Shown here: in pieces, positions 1 to 5,733 of the stretch | Layout: every line of letters begins with the position of its first letter | How positions within the stretch are numbered: position 1 is the first letter of the stretch | Assembly (NCBI GenBank): GCA_026129385.1 | Contig: JAHCIE010000226.1 | Span: forward strand, 1-5,733 | Source: Anaerolineae bacterium | GTDB taxonomy: Bacteria; Chloroflexota; Anaerolineae; Epilineales; JAHCIE01 | DNA length: 5,733 nt | Direction: 5' to 3' | Position numbers and translations under genes: made by a program | The notes under the pieces: generated by a model | What the model was told of the DNA's origin: nothing | Database searches by the model: none | The model's input: the letters and a program-made list of their open reading frames with translations, nothing else

Positions 1-865
1 ATGAATGGTTATTGGTTATTGACGGAGGGTCTGCCAGCGACGGCCCGTCCGCTTGCTCAGCCAGTTCCTCCAGCTCCCCCAGTTCCTCTGTCTCCTCCAG
101 CCAGCGCAGGTACTCGAACTCGCGCAGCAGCGGGCTGTCCGGGTGGCGGGCGGCCCACCAGGCGCCCAGGGAGTTGTGTAATAAGAACTGCACCATGTAG
201 TCCTCGGTGAAGAGCTGGGTCACCGGGTGCAGGTCCGCGCCGCCGATCTTGCGCTCGCTGCGGTTGACCTCCTCCTTGCGCTTGCTCTGCCAGAACTGGT
301 AGACCCAGCCCAGGCCGTCGTCGCTGGTGAAGACCGCCGCCGGCAGGTCGTCCAGCAGCCGCTCCAGGGCCAGGCGGTGCTCGGCGGCGAAGCGCACCTG
401 CACGGCCGGCTCGTCCACCGGGAAGAGGCCGGGCAGCATCAGGGCCGCGTAGCGACTGGCCAGCTCCCAGGCGTCGGCCGCGCCCTCCCTTCGACCAGGC
501 TCAGGGTAGGCCTCCGGCGCCAGCTCCGCGCACTCGGCCAGGGTGACGGCGACGCCCTCGGGGTGCATCAGCAGGCCGTTCTCGGCCAGGAAGCGGGCGA
601 ACAACATGCGGTGCCACTGCTGGTAGGCGATCTCGTCGATCAGAAGGGGGATGCCAGGCTCCTGCTTGCCGCCGCCCAGTTGCCGCGCCTTGGCCCGCAG
701 CCCGCGGCGCAGGCGGCGCTGCTCCTCGGGCATGGACGCGAACGGCGCGTCGCGCTCGACGGCCAGGGCGATCAGGCTGGCGCGCGCCGCCGTCTCAGCT
801 ACATCGCGCGCCGCGATGACGGTGCGTTCCAGGTGGGTGCGGAGGTCGGTGGGGAGGGGTGGCAT
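1..865 (-). CDS. pglX: BREX adenine-specific DNA methyltransferase PglX, N-terminal part (runs off the left edge)
   Basis: The first 288 residues of a PglX / Eco57I-like N6-adenine methyltransferase. In BREX this enzyme methylates host DNA at a non-palindromic site, marking self, and is also needed for phage exclusion. The family signature is the block at residues 183-240: DGLGWVYQFWQSKRKEEVN, then VTQLFTEDYMVQFLLHNSLGAWW, which in PglX precedes the SAM-binding motif (usually DPxCGSGHF). That motif and the target-recognition domain lie beyond the edge, so catalytic integrity cannot be judged. The start is the only plausible one: an in-frame TGA lies nine codons upstream with no ATG, GTG or TTG between. 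No clear Shine-Dalgarno precedes it, unlike brxC and the DUF3800 gene. Two stretches look inserted relative to the family as I remember it: PEPGRRE (about 121-127) and an acidic, low-complexity linker (about 256-288). I am sure of the family, less sure of the BREX subtype. Confidence 0.88.
   Translation of the reverse strand, partial: MPPLPTDLRTHLERTVIAARDVAETAARASLIALAVERDAPFASMPEEQRRLRRGLRAKARQLGGGKQEPGIPLLIDEIAYQQWHRMLFARFLAENGLLMHPEGVAVTLAECAELAPEAYPEPGRREGAADAWELASRYAALMLPGLFPVDEPAVQVRFAAEHRLALERLLDDLPAAVFTSDDGLGWVYQFWQSKRKEEVNRSERKIGGADLHPVTQLFTEDYMVQFLLHNSLGAWWAARHPDSPLLREFEYLRWLEETEELGELEELAEQADGPSLADPPSITNNHS
6..20. repeat. 7-bp tandem repeat (TGGTTAT x2) inside pglX
   Basis: Two perfect head-to-tail copies of TGGTTAT plus one extra T, in strikingly AT-rich sequence next to GC-rich coding DNA. 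On the coding strand it reads as AATAACC-type repeats and encodes part of ITNNHS in the pglX linker. The unit is not a multiple of three, so gaining or losing a copy would shift the pglX frame. The array is close to the window edge, but bases 1-5 already break the pattern, so only two copies are present here. Confidence 0.6.
61..88. repeat. 18-bp-spaced direct repeat (CCAGTTCCTC) inside pglX
   Basis: The 10-mer CCAGTTCCTC occurs twice with an 18-base period, within a wider pyrimidine-rich run of CTCC/CAG units. On the coding strand it gives an acidic segment of EEL/LEEL repeats (pglX residues about 257-269). Because the period is six codons, copy changes would keep the frame. It lies in the linker before the expected methyltransferase motif I and looks like a local low-complexity expansion rather than part of the conserved fold. 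Confidence 0.5.
487..506. repeat. REP-like short element (CCCTTCGACCAGGCTCAGGG) inside pglX
   Basis: A 20-base element with CCCT/AGGG ends, closely resembling the CCCTTCGACxxGCTCAGGG elements that I recall as dispersed repeats in many environmental bacterial genomes; this resemblance is from memory. It is read in frame on the minus strand as PEPGRR, between APEAY and the conserved-looking ADAWELASRYAALMLPGLF block, where an insertion would be tolerated. A second copy was not seen in this window, so its repeat status rests on the remembered consensus. Confidence 0.4.
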
Positions 866-901
866 GGGCAGGTTTCTTGAACTGATGCCTCAAAAAAGCG
901 T

Positions 902-930
902 TTAACTTTTTGCTCTTGTGGCTGTATACT
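902..930 (+). promoter_or_regulatory. Sigma70-like promoter for a rightward RNA
   Basis: TTAACT (-35, four of six matches to TTGACA) is separated by exactly 17 bases from TATACT (-10, five of six matches to TATAAT), in an AT-rich pocket of otherwise GC-rich DNA. Transcription would start near base 937 and run away from pglX towards the end of the DUF3800 gene. No convincing promoter was seen on the minus strand here, so pglX is more likely read through from upstream. Promoter function is inferred from sequence only. Confidence 0.45.
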
Positions 931-936
931 ATCCTC

Positions 937-1044
937 AGTAAGGTGCCCCGGACTGCACGGGGATGATGGCGTGGCTGAGATGCCATGCGCCTGCCAGAGC
1001 GTAGCCCTCGACCCCACGGCGACAACAGCCGTGGGGTCATCTTT
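937..1044 (+). ncRNA. Candidate small structured RNA next to the DUF3800 gene
   Basis: About 108 bases lie between the promoter-like sequence and the end of a strong hairpin, with no plausible short gene. Three stems can be drawn. First, CCCCG (946-950) pairs with CGGGG (958-962) around a 7-base loop. Second, GGCG-TGGC (968-975) pairs with GCCA (982-985) and CGCC (988-991), with a two-base TG bulge and a TGAGAT loop. Third, an 11-bp perfect stem spans 1010-1020 and 1028-1038. The RNA would be convergent with the DUF3800 gene and antisense to the DUF3800-pglX intergenic mRNA. Conserved RNAs near DUF3800 genes have been described by comparative genomics (DUF3800 RNA motifs I to XI), which makes a real RNA plausible, but I cannot assign this one to a class. 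The hairpins are nearly symmetric, so a minus-strand leader structure for pglX remains an alternative. Ends are approximate. Confidence 0.45.
1010..1044 (+). terminator. GC-rich hairpin, probable intrinsic terminator of the small RNA
   Basis: GACCCCACGGC and GCCGTGGGGTC form a perfect 11-bp stem around the 7-base loop GACAACA. It is followed on the plus strand by ATCTTTAT, a short and interrupted T tract. On the minus strand the stem begins ten bases after the DUF3800 stop codon but is followed by GAGGGCTACG, with no T tract, so termination of the operon here is unlikely. It may instead protect the mRNA 3' end or reduce expression into pglX. A weak plus-strand terminator is the best reading. 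Confidence 0.5.
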
Positions 1045-1048
1045 ATGG

Positions 1049-1753
1049 TCAGGGAATACGGATGAGAAAAACCTTCTTGGCAATCAAGCGCCGGTAAACC
1101 TCATGGTCAGGCTGGTCACGCGTGTCGCGGACGCTCTCGTTCGACACGAAGTCAACCAGATAGGCCGTGAAATCCTCCAGTTGCAAACCAGCGTAAAAGG
1201 CAGAAAAGCCGAACCAGGGCAATTCGATCAGCCGCGTAAGGCCCATTCGAGACCCTATCCACTCCCGGTACGCGTCGATCAGGCGCCGGTCCTGGACGCT
1301 GGAGTGCATATCGGAGCGCATATCCACCAAGAGCATGCCCGAGTCGCGCATTCGCTCCAAATGGGCGTCGATCTCTTCCAGCAAACGCCAGAAGGCCAGG
1401 CGATAGAGATCGGTATCGGAAGCGACGTATTCTGGCAGGTCGCGTGTATCCACCTGCACAGCCAGAATATGGCAGGGAAGCTCATTCAGCAACTGCCCGA
1501 TGCCGTGAAATGCCGCCATGCGCGTTTCCCAGTTCTGGCCTCGAAAGAGCTTCTCACCACGCCGAATATCGCGTCCCTTGATCTCGAAATCCTCGGGCTT
1601 CGCCCAGCTGATCATCCGTCGCTTAAGCGCTGCGACCTTGCTATCGACTTCGGCCCAACCGTTGGCTGGGATCGCCGTCGCAGCCAAAACGAAGTAAGGG
1701 GTTTGTCTGTCCTTGAGTCCGGTGCCGCTCTCGTCAACGTAGAAAAGCCACAT
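1049..1753 (-). CDS. DUF3800 domain protein, putative nuclease-like accessory gene within the BREX operon
   Basis: A complete 234-residue protein, a usual length for DUF3800. The N-terminus carries the family hallmark YVDESG (residues 5-10), followed by EIKGRDIRRGE (57-67), LLVDMRSD (141-148) and GLQLEDFTAYLVDF (189-202). The acidic residues D7, E8, D144 and D194 would form a metal-binding site if the fold is RNase H-like, as the spacing suggests; that activity is inferred. DUF3800 genes are frequent in defence islands and near structured RNAs, but no molecular function is firmly established to my knowledge. It starts 27 bases after brxC with a strong Shine-Dalgarno and is probably cotranscribed. 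Two sampled 60-base lines of this gene are 50% and 55% GC, against 68% in a sampled brxC line, consistent with later insertion into the operon. It has no signal peptide or membrane segment and is probably cytoplasmic. Confidence 0.9.
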   Translation of the reverse strand: MWLFYVDESGTGLKDRQTPYFVLAATAIPANGWAEVDSKVAALKRRMISWAKPEDFEIKGRDIRRGEKLFRGQNWETRMAAFHGIGQLLNELPCHILAVQVDTRDLPEYVASDTDLYRLAFWRLLEEIDAHLERMRDSGMLLVDMRSDMHSSVQDRRLIDAYREWIGSRMGLTRLIELPWFGFSAFYAGLQLEDFTAYLVDFVSNESVRDTRDQPDHEVYRRLIAKKVFLIRIP

Positions 1754-1760
1754 GAACCGA

Positions 1761-1765
1761 CTCCT
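1761..1765 (-). promoter_or_regulatory. Ribosome binding site of the DUF3800 gene
   Basis: AGGAG on the minus strand, seven bases before the ATG. It is a good Shine-Dalgarno in the short gap after the brxC stop codon. It supports the chosen start, whose product begins directly with the conserved WLFYVDESG strand, and shows that the gene has its own translation initiation within the operon. Confidence 0.75.
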
Positions 1766-1780
1766 GGATTGGCAGATTGC

Positions 1781-4700
1781 TCAGATGATGACCGGTTTGC
1801 CCGTTTGAACGTGCTCCAGGATGTCCTGGCGCAGTTCACTCAAATAGACATCCACTTCATCGATGTTGTGTAGCGTGGTTGACTTGGGTCGCACGCGCAC
1901 AGCTTTCGGCTCCAGCAGCTTCGCCGCCTGCTCGCGTGCCTGCCTCATGCGGGTCGGCACGGCCACCGCCTCGGTCTCCCAGGCGCTCAGTGGCTTCTCG
2001 TCCAAGGCTCGCAGCAGCTTCTCGTCGGTGCCGATGTCCAGCTCGGCCACGGGACCGACGTGGTTGGCGTGGAAGAGCTGGCGCCACTGGGCGTCGTCCA
2101 GCTTGTTCCACTCGGCCGTGGCCTGCATCAAGGTGATCTCGCGCTCGCGCACCTCGATCACTCGCTCGCGTGCCACCCGCAGCGCCTGGCGCAGGTCGCT
2201 GCACAGCGCATCCACCAGCGGCTTGACCGGGTCCGGCTCGACCAGCAGCAGGCGCTGGCCGAGGATGGCGTCCACCTGCGGCGTGACCTGCTGGGCGCTG
2301 TGCCGGCCGGCCGCGTGGACCAGCAAGCGGCGCAGGGTCTCCCAGGCCGGCCGGCGCTCCTCGCGCAGTGCTTTGGCTTTGCTCCAGGCGCTGAAGCTGT
2401 CCAGCAGGCTGCCGCGCGCATCGTAAACTGCCACGAACTGGTCGTTGCCGCTCAACGCCTGCAAGTCCAGTACGGCGGTCTTGGAAGGACGCTCCGGTTC
2501 TGGCGGCGGGCCGCCGGCGTCGGCCGCCAGATCGGCCAGGCGCTGCAAGACGCGCGGGATGGCTTCAGCCTCCTCGCCGGGCTTGACCGGCAGGCCCATG
2601 TCCTGGATCAGCTTGCGCACCTGGATGCGCTGGCCAGCGCTGACGATCCTGGTCTCGCTGCGAAACTCCAGGACGCCGATCTGCGACTGGGCGATCTGCT
2701 TGAGCGGCACGACCTGGTTGCTCTTCTCGGCGCGCACGACGCCGGCGGCCACCAGCGCCAAAAGCGCGCCATCGACGGCATCCTGCTGCCAGCCATAGCC
2801 CACGCCCATGAACTGCTTGCGCACGTCCGCGCCCTTCTTGCCCGCGCCCAGCCAGGCCGACACTTCCTTGCAGACGGGGTGCTGGTCGGCGTCGCCGTTG
2901 TAGCCGACGGCCGCCAGGGCGTCGCTGGCGCCTTCGCTGGCGCGCTTGACCACCTTGCCCCAGTTGGCGTCGTCAGCCATGGGGAAGTTGGGGAAGAGCC
3001 GGACCAGCGCGGCCTTGATCGCCGCCTCCACAGAACTCTGCAAGCTGTCCTCGGCAATCTCGTTGCCGCCGCCCTGGAAGACGCGCGCGTTGGCCAGGAT
3101 GCCCGCCACCAGCGCGGCGACCCGGCCGTCCTCCACCGAGAAGCGGGTCTCCATGGCCCGGCGCGCCTCGGCGCCCTCAGGGGTGGCCTGGGCGCTGGGC
3201 CGGGCGTCCAGCGTCTCCCGAGCTGCGGCGCGGCTGGCCAGTGCGGCCTTGAACTCCTCAGCCTCCTGGCGCGGCAGGAGCACGAAGACCACCGGGCTGT
3301 TCACGCCTGCGGCCTGGGCCTCGTCGCGCACTGCCTTGCCGGATGCCGACCATTCGTCGCGCACCCACACCGGCACGCCGTCGCCCGTCACAGCCGGCAA
3401 CCCGTCGCCAAAGTGCAGATCGAAGCGTCGCGGAGTCTTGCTGGCACCCTGCACCAGCTTGATGCCTTTCACTTCTTTCTGAATGGCGTTGCGGAACTCG
3501 GTGACCCGATCAGTGGCGATGCGGGTGTCGTCGCCGAGGATGCGCGCGCGGCGCATACGGTAGTCCTTCTCCCACTCGGCGCTCTCCTTGGTCTGCAGGC
3601 GATACTCGCCGCCCACCAGCATCAGCATGCCATCGTCGACGAGTTGCTGCAACAACGCCGGTATCTGCTGGCGCAAGCTGCCGCTGCCGGCCGTCAAATC
3701 CTCCACCAGCAGATCGGCCAGCGTATCGGCGGTGGCCCGCACGCCGGTGACCGCGACCCCTTCGTTGGGCAGCTCGCCCAGGAGGAAGATCAGCGCGCAC
3801 AGCCTGGCCCGCAGGTCGCCGTCAGCGGAGCTATTGCGACGCTGGTCGTCGATCATGCCCGCCACCTCGCGCAGCAGCACGCCGCTTTGCAGCATGGCCG
3901 ACTTCTGCTGTTCGTAGAGGATGTCCGCGCCGACCACGGTCCCCAGCGGGCGTTCGGCGACCGAGCGGTTGGCTTCATGCACCACCCGCAGTTGGGTGCG
4001 CAGTTGCGCTGCAGTGCCGGCCCGGTCGATGGCGCGCAGGGTGCGCTCCCAGAAGCGCCGGCGGGTTGGCAGCAAGGGATAGTCGGGCGCCAAGTCCTTG
4101 CTGTCGGCCAGGGTAGGGCCGATCTTCGTGCCGGCCAGGTGCCGGTTGATCTCGCCGCTGGCCGCGTCCAGCGCGTTCAGAACGACGCCCACCTTGTCCG
4201 GCTGCTTGCGCAACACCACCTGGCGCACCACCTGCTGCACGTCCTTGTCCTCCAGCGATACCCGCACGGTGAAGCGGTCCTGCAGCTTGGAGAGCTGGGG
4301 CGTGGCTTCCAGCGCCGCCTGCCCGGTGCCGACGAAGAGGATGCGGCTGCCGAAGTGGGAGGAGCAGGCCTCCGCGATCTCCTGGATGGCAAGGGCGCGA
4401 TCAGGGTGCTCGCCGATAGATTGCTGCAGTTCGTCGAAGACCAGCAACGTCAAGGGCAGTTTGCCGGGCGTCGTCGATTGCAGGCGCAGAACATCCTCCA
4501 GCGCTTGCAGCATCAGGTCGTCGTCGATCTCGGTGCGGTCGGGGTATTGCGCCACCAGCAACTCAGAGATGTCCAGCGGGCTTTGGGCCACGCCCGGATT
4601 GGCGTCGATGATGCTCTCGGCCAACTCCTGGGAGACGTACATGTTCTGCAGCTCGTCCTCGAACAGGCCACCGCGCCGCTCGACGCCGGCCCGTACTGCC

Positions 4701-5236
4701 TCGTAGATGCCTTTCTGCTTGAGCCAGATGACCAGTCGCGCCGGTGCAAACTGGACTGGCAACCCGGCGCTGCGAAAGACAATCTTGAGCACATCGAGCT
4801 GGATGCTGGAATGGCCTGCGCCCAGCTTGCCGGCCGCGGCCCACAGCCCGCCCTCGCGCTTGCCCGCCGTGCTCAGCTCCGCCAGCAGGTCGGTGATGTC
4901 GACCGGCAGCTTGGTCAGGCTGCGCGCCTGCGCGTCGTCGGGGAAGGTGACGTCGCTCCACAGGTATTGCAGCACCCGCACCAGGTGCGACTTGCCACTG
5001 CCGTAGAAGCCGCTGACCCAGACGGCCGGCTGTTTGGGCTTGCCGAGATGCCCCACAAACGTGGACAAGATACGGTGCAGGCCCTCCCGGTACTCGCCGT
5101 CGCAGACAAAAGAGCTCAGCTCATAGCGCAGAACGTCCCACTCCTCTGGCGTTTGCGGATCGGCGACAACGGTTACGCCGTCGTTGGGAATGGAGAAAGT
5201 GGTGGGATCCTGGGCGAAGACGGCACGGTTCTGCAT
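1781..5236 (-). CDS. brxC: BREX P-loop ATPase BrxC
   Basis: A complete 1151-residue protein, in the normal BrxC range (about 1100-1250). BrxC is the large ATPase of BREX, needed for phage exclusion and in studied systems for methylation; related to PglY, it is thought to assemble with BrxB, PglX and PglZ. The N-terminal ATPase domain shows Walker A GFYGSGKS (76-83), Walker B LTLLVFDE (262-269) and a sensor-like strand ILFVGTGQ (299-306), followed by RFTVRVSL (321-328) with candidate arginine-finger residues. A winged-helix-like segment lies near 520-550, ending LMLVGGEYRL. Another near 800-836 contains GWQQDAVDGALLALVAAGVVR, a stretch typical of BrxC. A Pro-rich hinge (909-918) precedes a charged, mostly helical C-terminus with coiled-coil character around 1010-1045. 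The start is set by a Shine-Dalgarno overlapping the brxB end and by the MQNRAVFAQDPTTFSIPNDG opening. No truncation or frameshift is seen. Confidence 0.95.
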   Translation of the reverse strand: MQNRAVFAQDPTTFSIPNDGVTVVADPQTPEEWDVLRYELSSFVCDGEYREGLHRILSTFVGHLGKPKQPAVWVSGFYGSGKSHLVRVLQYLWSDVTFPDDAQARSLTKLPVDITDLLAELSTAGKREGGLWAAAGKLGAGHSSIQLDVLKIVFRSAGLPVQFAPARLVIWLKQKGIYEAVRAGVERRGGLFEDELQNMYVSQELAESIIDANPGVAQSPLDISELLVAQYPDRTEIDDDLMLQALEDVLRLQSTTPGKLPLTLLVFDELQQSIGEHPDRALAIQEIAEACSSHFGSRILFVGTGQAALEATPQLSKLQDRFTVRVSLEDKDVQQVVRQVVLRKQPDKVGVVLNALDAASGEINRHLAGTKIGPTLADSKDLAPDYPLLPTRRRFWERTLRAIDRAGTAAQLRTQLRVVHEANRSVAERPLGTVVGADILYEQQKSAMLQSGVLLREVAGMIDDQRRNSSADGDLRARLCALIFLLGELPNEGVAVTGVRATADTLADLLVEDLTAGSGSLRQQIPALLQQLVDDGMLMLVGGEYRLQTKESAEWEKDYRMRRARILGDDTRIATDRVTEFRNAIQKEVKGIKLVQGASKTPRRFDLHFGDGLPAVTGDGVPVWVRDEWSASGKAVRDEAQAAGVNSPVVFVLLPRQEAEEFKAALASRAAARETLDARPSAQATPEGAEARRAMETRFSVEDGRVAALVAGILANARVFQGGGNEIAEDSLQSSVEAAIKAALVRLFPNFPMADDANWGKVVKRASEGASDALAAVGYNGDADQHPVCKEVSAWLGAGKKGADVRKQFMGVGYGWQQDAVDGALLALVAAGVVRAEKSNQVVPLKQIAQSQIGVLEFRSETRIVSAGQRIQVRKLIQDMGLPVKPGEEAEAIPRVLQRLADLAADAGGPPPEPERPSKTAVLDLQALSGNDQFVAVYDARGSLLDSFSAWSKAKALREERRPAWETLRRLLVHAAGRHSAQQVTPQVDAILGQRLLLVEPDPVKPLVDALCSDLRQALRVARERVIEVREREITLMQATAEWNKLDDAQWRQLFHANHVGPVAELDIGTDEKLLRALDEKPLSAWETEAVAVPTRMRQAREQAAKLLEPKAVRVRPKSTTLHNIDEVDVYLSELRQDILEHVQTGKPVII

Positions 5237-5242
5237 GGGGAT

Positions 5243-5733
5243 CTACCTCTGCGCTTGCGCGGTAATGGGGATGGCCAGGTAGTTCCAGCCATCCCTGGCG
5301 TCCAGTAGACGGTACATCTTGTTCTCGTAGCTGCCGGGGAAGAAGACCAGCAGGCGGCCGCGGATCGACGGCGCAACGGCCTCCATCACCTCCGAGGCTC
5401 GCACGAAGCCGAACAGCGCTGCCAGCCCGCTGACGGCGACTACGGCGTTGGCGTCGACGTTGGGCCCGGTGAGCGCAGCCACGATCTGCTCAACGACGGT
5501 GGACTTGAAGCCGGCCAACACGGCGTCGGTCATCAAATGAGGCCGCTGGAAGTAGGCCTCGCGATACTTGTGGCCCGCCATCCAACGCGCGAAGGCGTCG
5601 GTCAGGTCGACAAAATGCCAGCCGTGGCCGGCCTTGGTGGTGGCGATCTCGAATTCGGGGATGTGCAGCCGCAGCCGGCGCTCCTGGGGCGGATCGTAAA
5701 CGGCAAACCAGACCCGTTCAGGACCTGCCACGT
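5243..5733 (-). CDS. brxB: BREX protein BrxB (DUF1788), C-terminal part (runs off the right edge)
   Basis: About 163 codons of a DUF1788 protein; the family is usually near 200 residues, so roughly 25-40 N-terminal residues are missing. A GTG at 5731 is in frame but is most likely an internal valine, because family members have an upstream helix before the RVWFAVYDPPQERRLR strand seen here. The C-terminus has the family-typical block GRLLVFFPGSYENKMYRLLDARDGWNYLAIPI. BrxB is a small core component of several BREX types, needed for defence in tested systems; its biochemical role is unknown to me. It lies directly upstream of brxC with a six-base gap, the expected arrangement, and brxA would be expected next beyond the edge. 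Confidence 0.93.
   Translation of the reverse strand, partial: VAGPERVWFAVYDPPQERRLRLHIPEFEIATTKAGHGWHFVDLTDAFARWMAGHKYREAYFQRPHLMTDAVLAGFKSTVVEQIVAALTGPNVDANAVVAVSGLAALFGFVRASEVMEAVAPSIRGRLLVFFPGSYENKMYRLLDARDGWNYLAIPITAQAQR
5245..5249 (-). promoter_or_regulatory. brxC ribosome binding site overlapping the brxB stop codon
   Basis: GAGGT on the minus strand, eight bases before the brxC ATG. Its last T is the first base of the brxB TAG stop. Ribosomes finishing brxB would therefore uncover or directly occupy the brxC initiation site, suggesting translational coupling and matched expression of the two proteins. Confidence 0.65.

Noticed and set aside
227..880. A 217-codon open frame on the plus strand
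   Set aside because: It lies antisense to pglX, whose conserved block VTQLFTEDYMVQFLLHNSLG is unambiguous.
891..913. AT-rich hairpin (CAAAAA ... TTTTTG) as a terminator
   Set aside because: The stem is six A-T-dominated pairs with no GC core and overlaps the promoter-like -35 region, so it is more likely plain AT-rich promoter DNA.
941..1009. TPP-riboswitch-like words (GGCTGAGAT and GCCAGAGCGTAG)
   Set aside because: The spacing and the remaining consensus (ACCC with GAACCTGA and the GGATAATGCCAGCG-type arm) are absent, and no thiamine gene lies downstream.
795..1083. Two overlapping minus-strand frames of 81 and 94 codons covering the pglX start and leader
   Set aside because: Both overlap the pglX start out of frame and run through the hairpins. 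Neither shows a recognisable motif or a good ribosome binding site.
971..1873. A 300-codon open frame on the plus strand
   Set aside because: It starts inside the RNA-like region and runs antisense through the DUF3800 gene into brxC. No recognisable domain and no convincing ribosome binding site; DUF3800 on the other strand is clear.
2060..5308. A 1082-codon open frame on the plus strand
   Set aside because: It is antisense to brxC, whose product has clear family motifs. Its composition (rich in Gln, His, Leu, Ala, Arg) is what a stop-poor GC-rich antisense frame gives, and no domain was recognised.
5731..5733. GTG as the start codon of brxB
   Set aside because: DUF1788 proteins have further N-terminal sequence before the RVWFAVYD strand, so this is most likely an internal valine in a gene cut by the window edge.
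1..5733. CRISPR array, insertion sequence, tRNA or rRNA
   Set aside because: No spaced direct-repeat array, transposase reading frame, terminal inverted repeats or recognisable tRNA/rRNA sequence was seen on either strand.

Overview
This window is the central part of a BREX phage-defence operon from a high-GC bacterium. All genes read on the minus strand, in the order brxB (3' part), brxC (complete), a DUF3800-family gene (complete) and pglX (5' part). That is the core brxB-brxC-pglX order of BREX loci. brxA would be expected beyond the right edge; the rest of pglX, then pglZ and an accessory gene such as brxL or a helicase, beyond the left edge. Neither flank is visible, so the BREX subtype (1, 5 or 6 all carry brxB and brxC) stays open.

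Layout from the right: brxB ends six bases before the brxC ATG, and its stop lies just downstream of the brxC ribosome binding site, so the two are probably translationally coupled. brxC encodes a 1151-residue P-loop ATPase with Walker A and B motifs. After 27 bases and a good Shine-Dalgarno comes a 234-residue DUF3800 protein, which is not part of the BREX core. A gene-free stretch of about 180 bases follows, then pglX, the adenine-specific DNA methyltransferase. pglX lacks an obvious ribosome binding site.

The most interesting part is that gene-free stretch. On the strand opposite the genes it carries a sigma70-like promoter (TTAACT, 17 bp, TATACT), then about 100 bases with three predicted hairpins. 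The last is a perfect 11-bp GC-rich stem ending ten bases from the DUF3800 stop codon. This looks like a small structured RNA convergent with the DUF3800 gene and antisense to the leader of pglX. Comparative genomics has reported conserved structured RNAs near DUF3800 genes (the 'DUF3800 RNA motifs'). The proposal is that a DUF3800-plus-RNA module sits between brxC and pglX. The RNA and its partnership are inferred; only the promoter-like and hairpin sequences are seen.

pglX also carries short repeat-like sequence in frame: a CCCTTCGAC...CTCAGGG palindrome-like element, a Glu/Leu-rich 18-bp direct repeat, and a 7-bp tandem repeat at the window edge. The last two fall in the linker before the expected SAM-binding motif. 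By eye the organism has roughly 65% GC in its BREX genes. Repeats of this style recall Chloroflexi and other environmental bacteria, but taxonomy cannot be fixed from this sequence.
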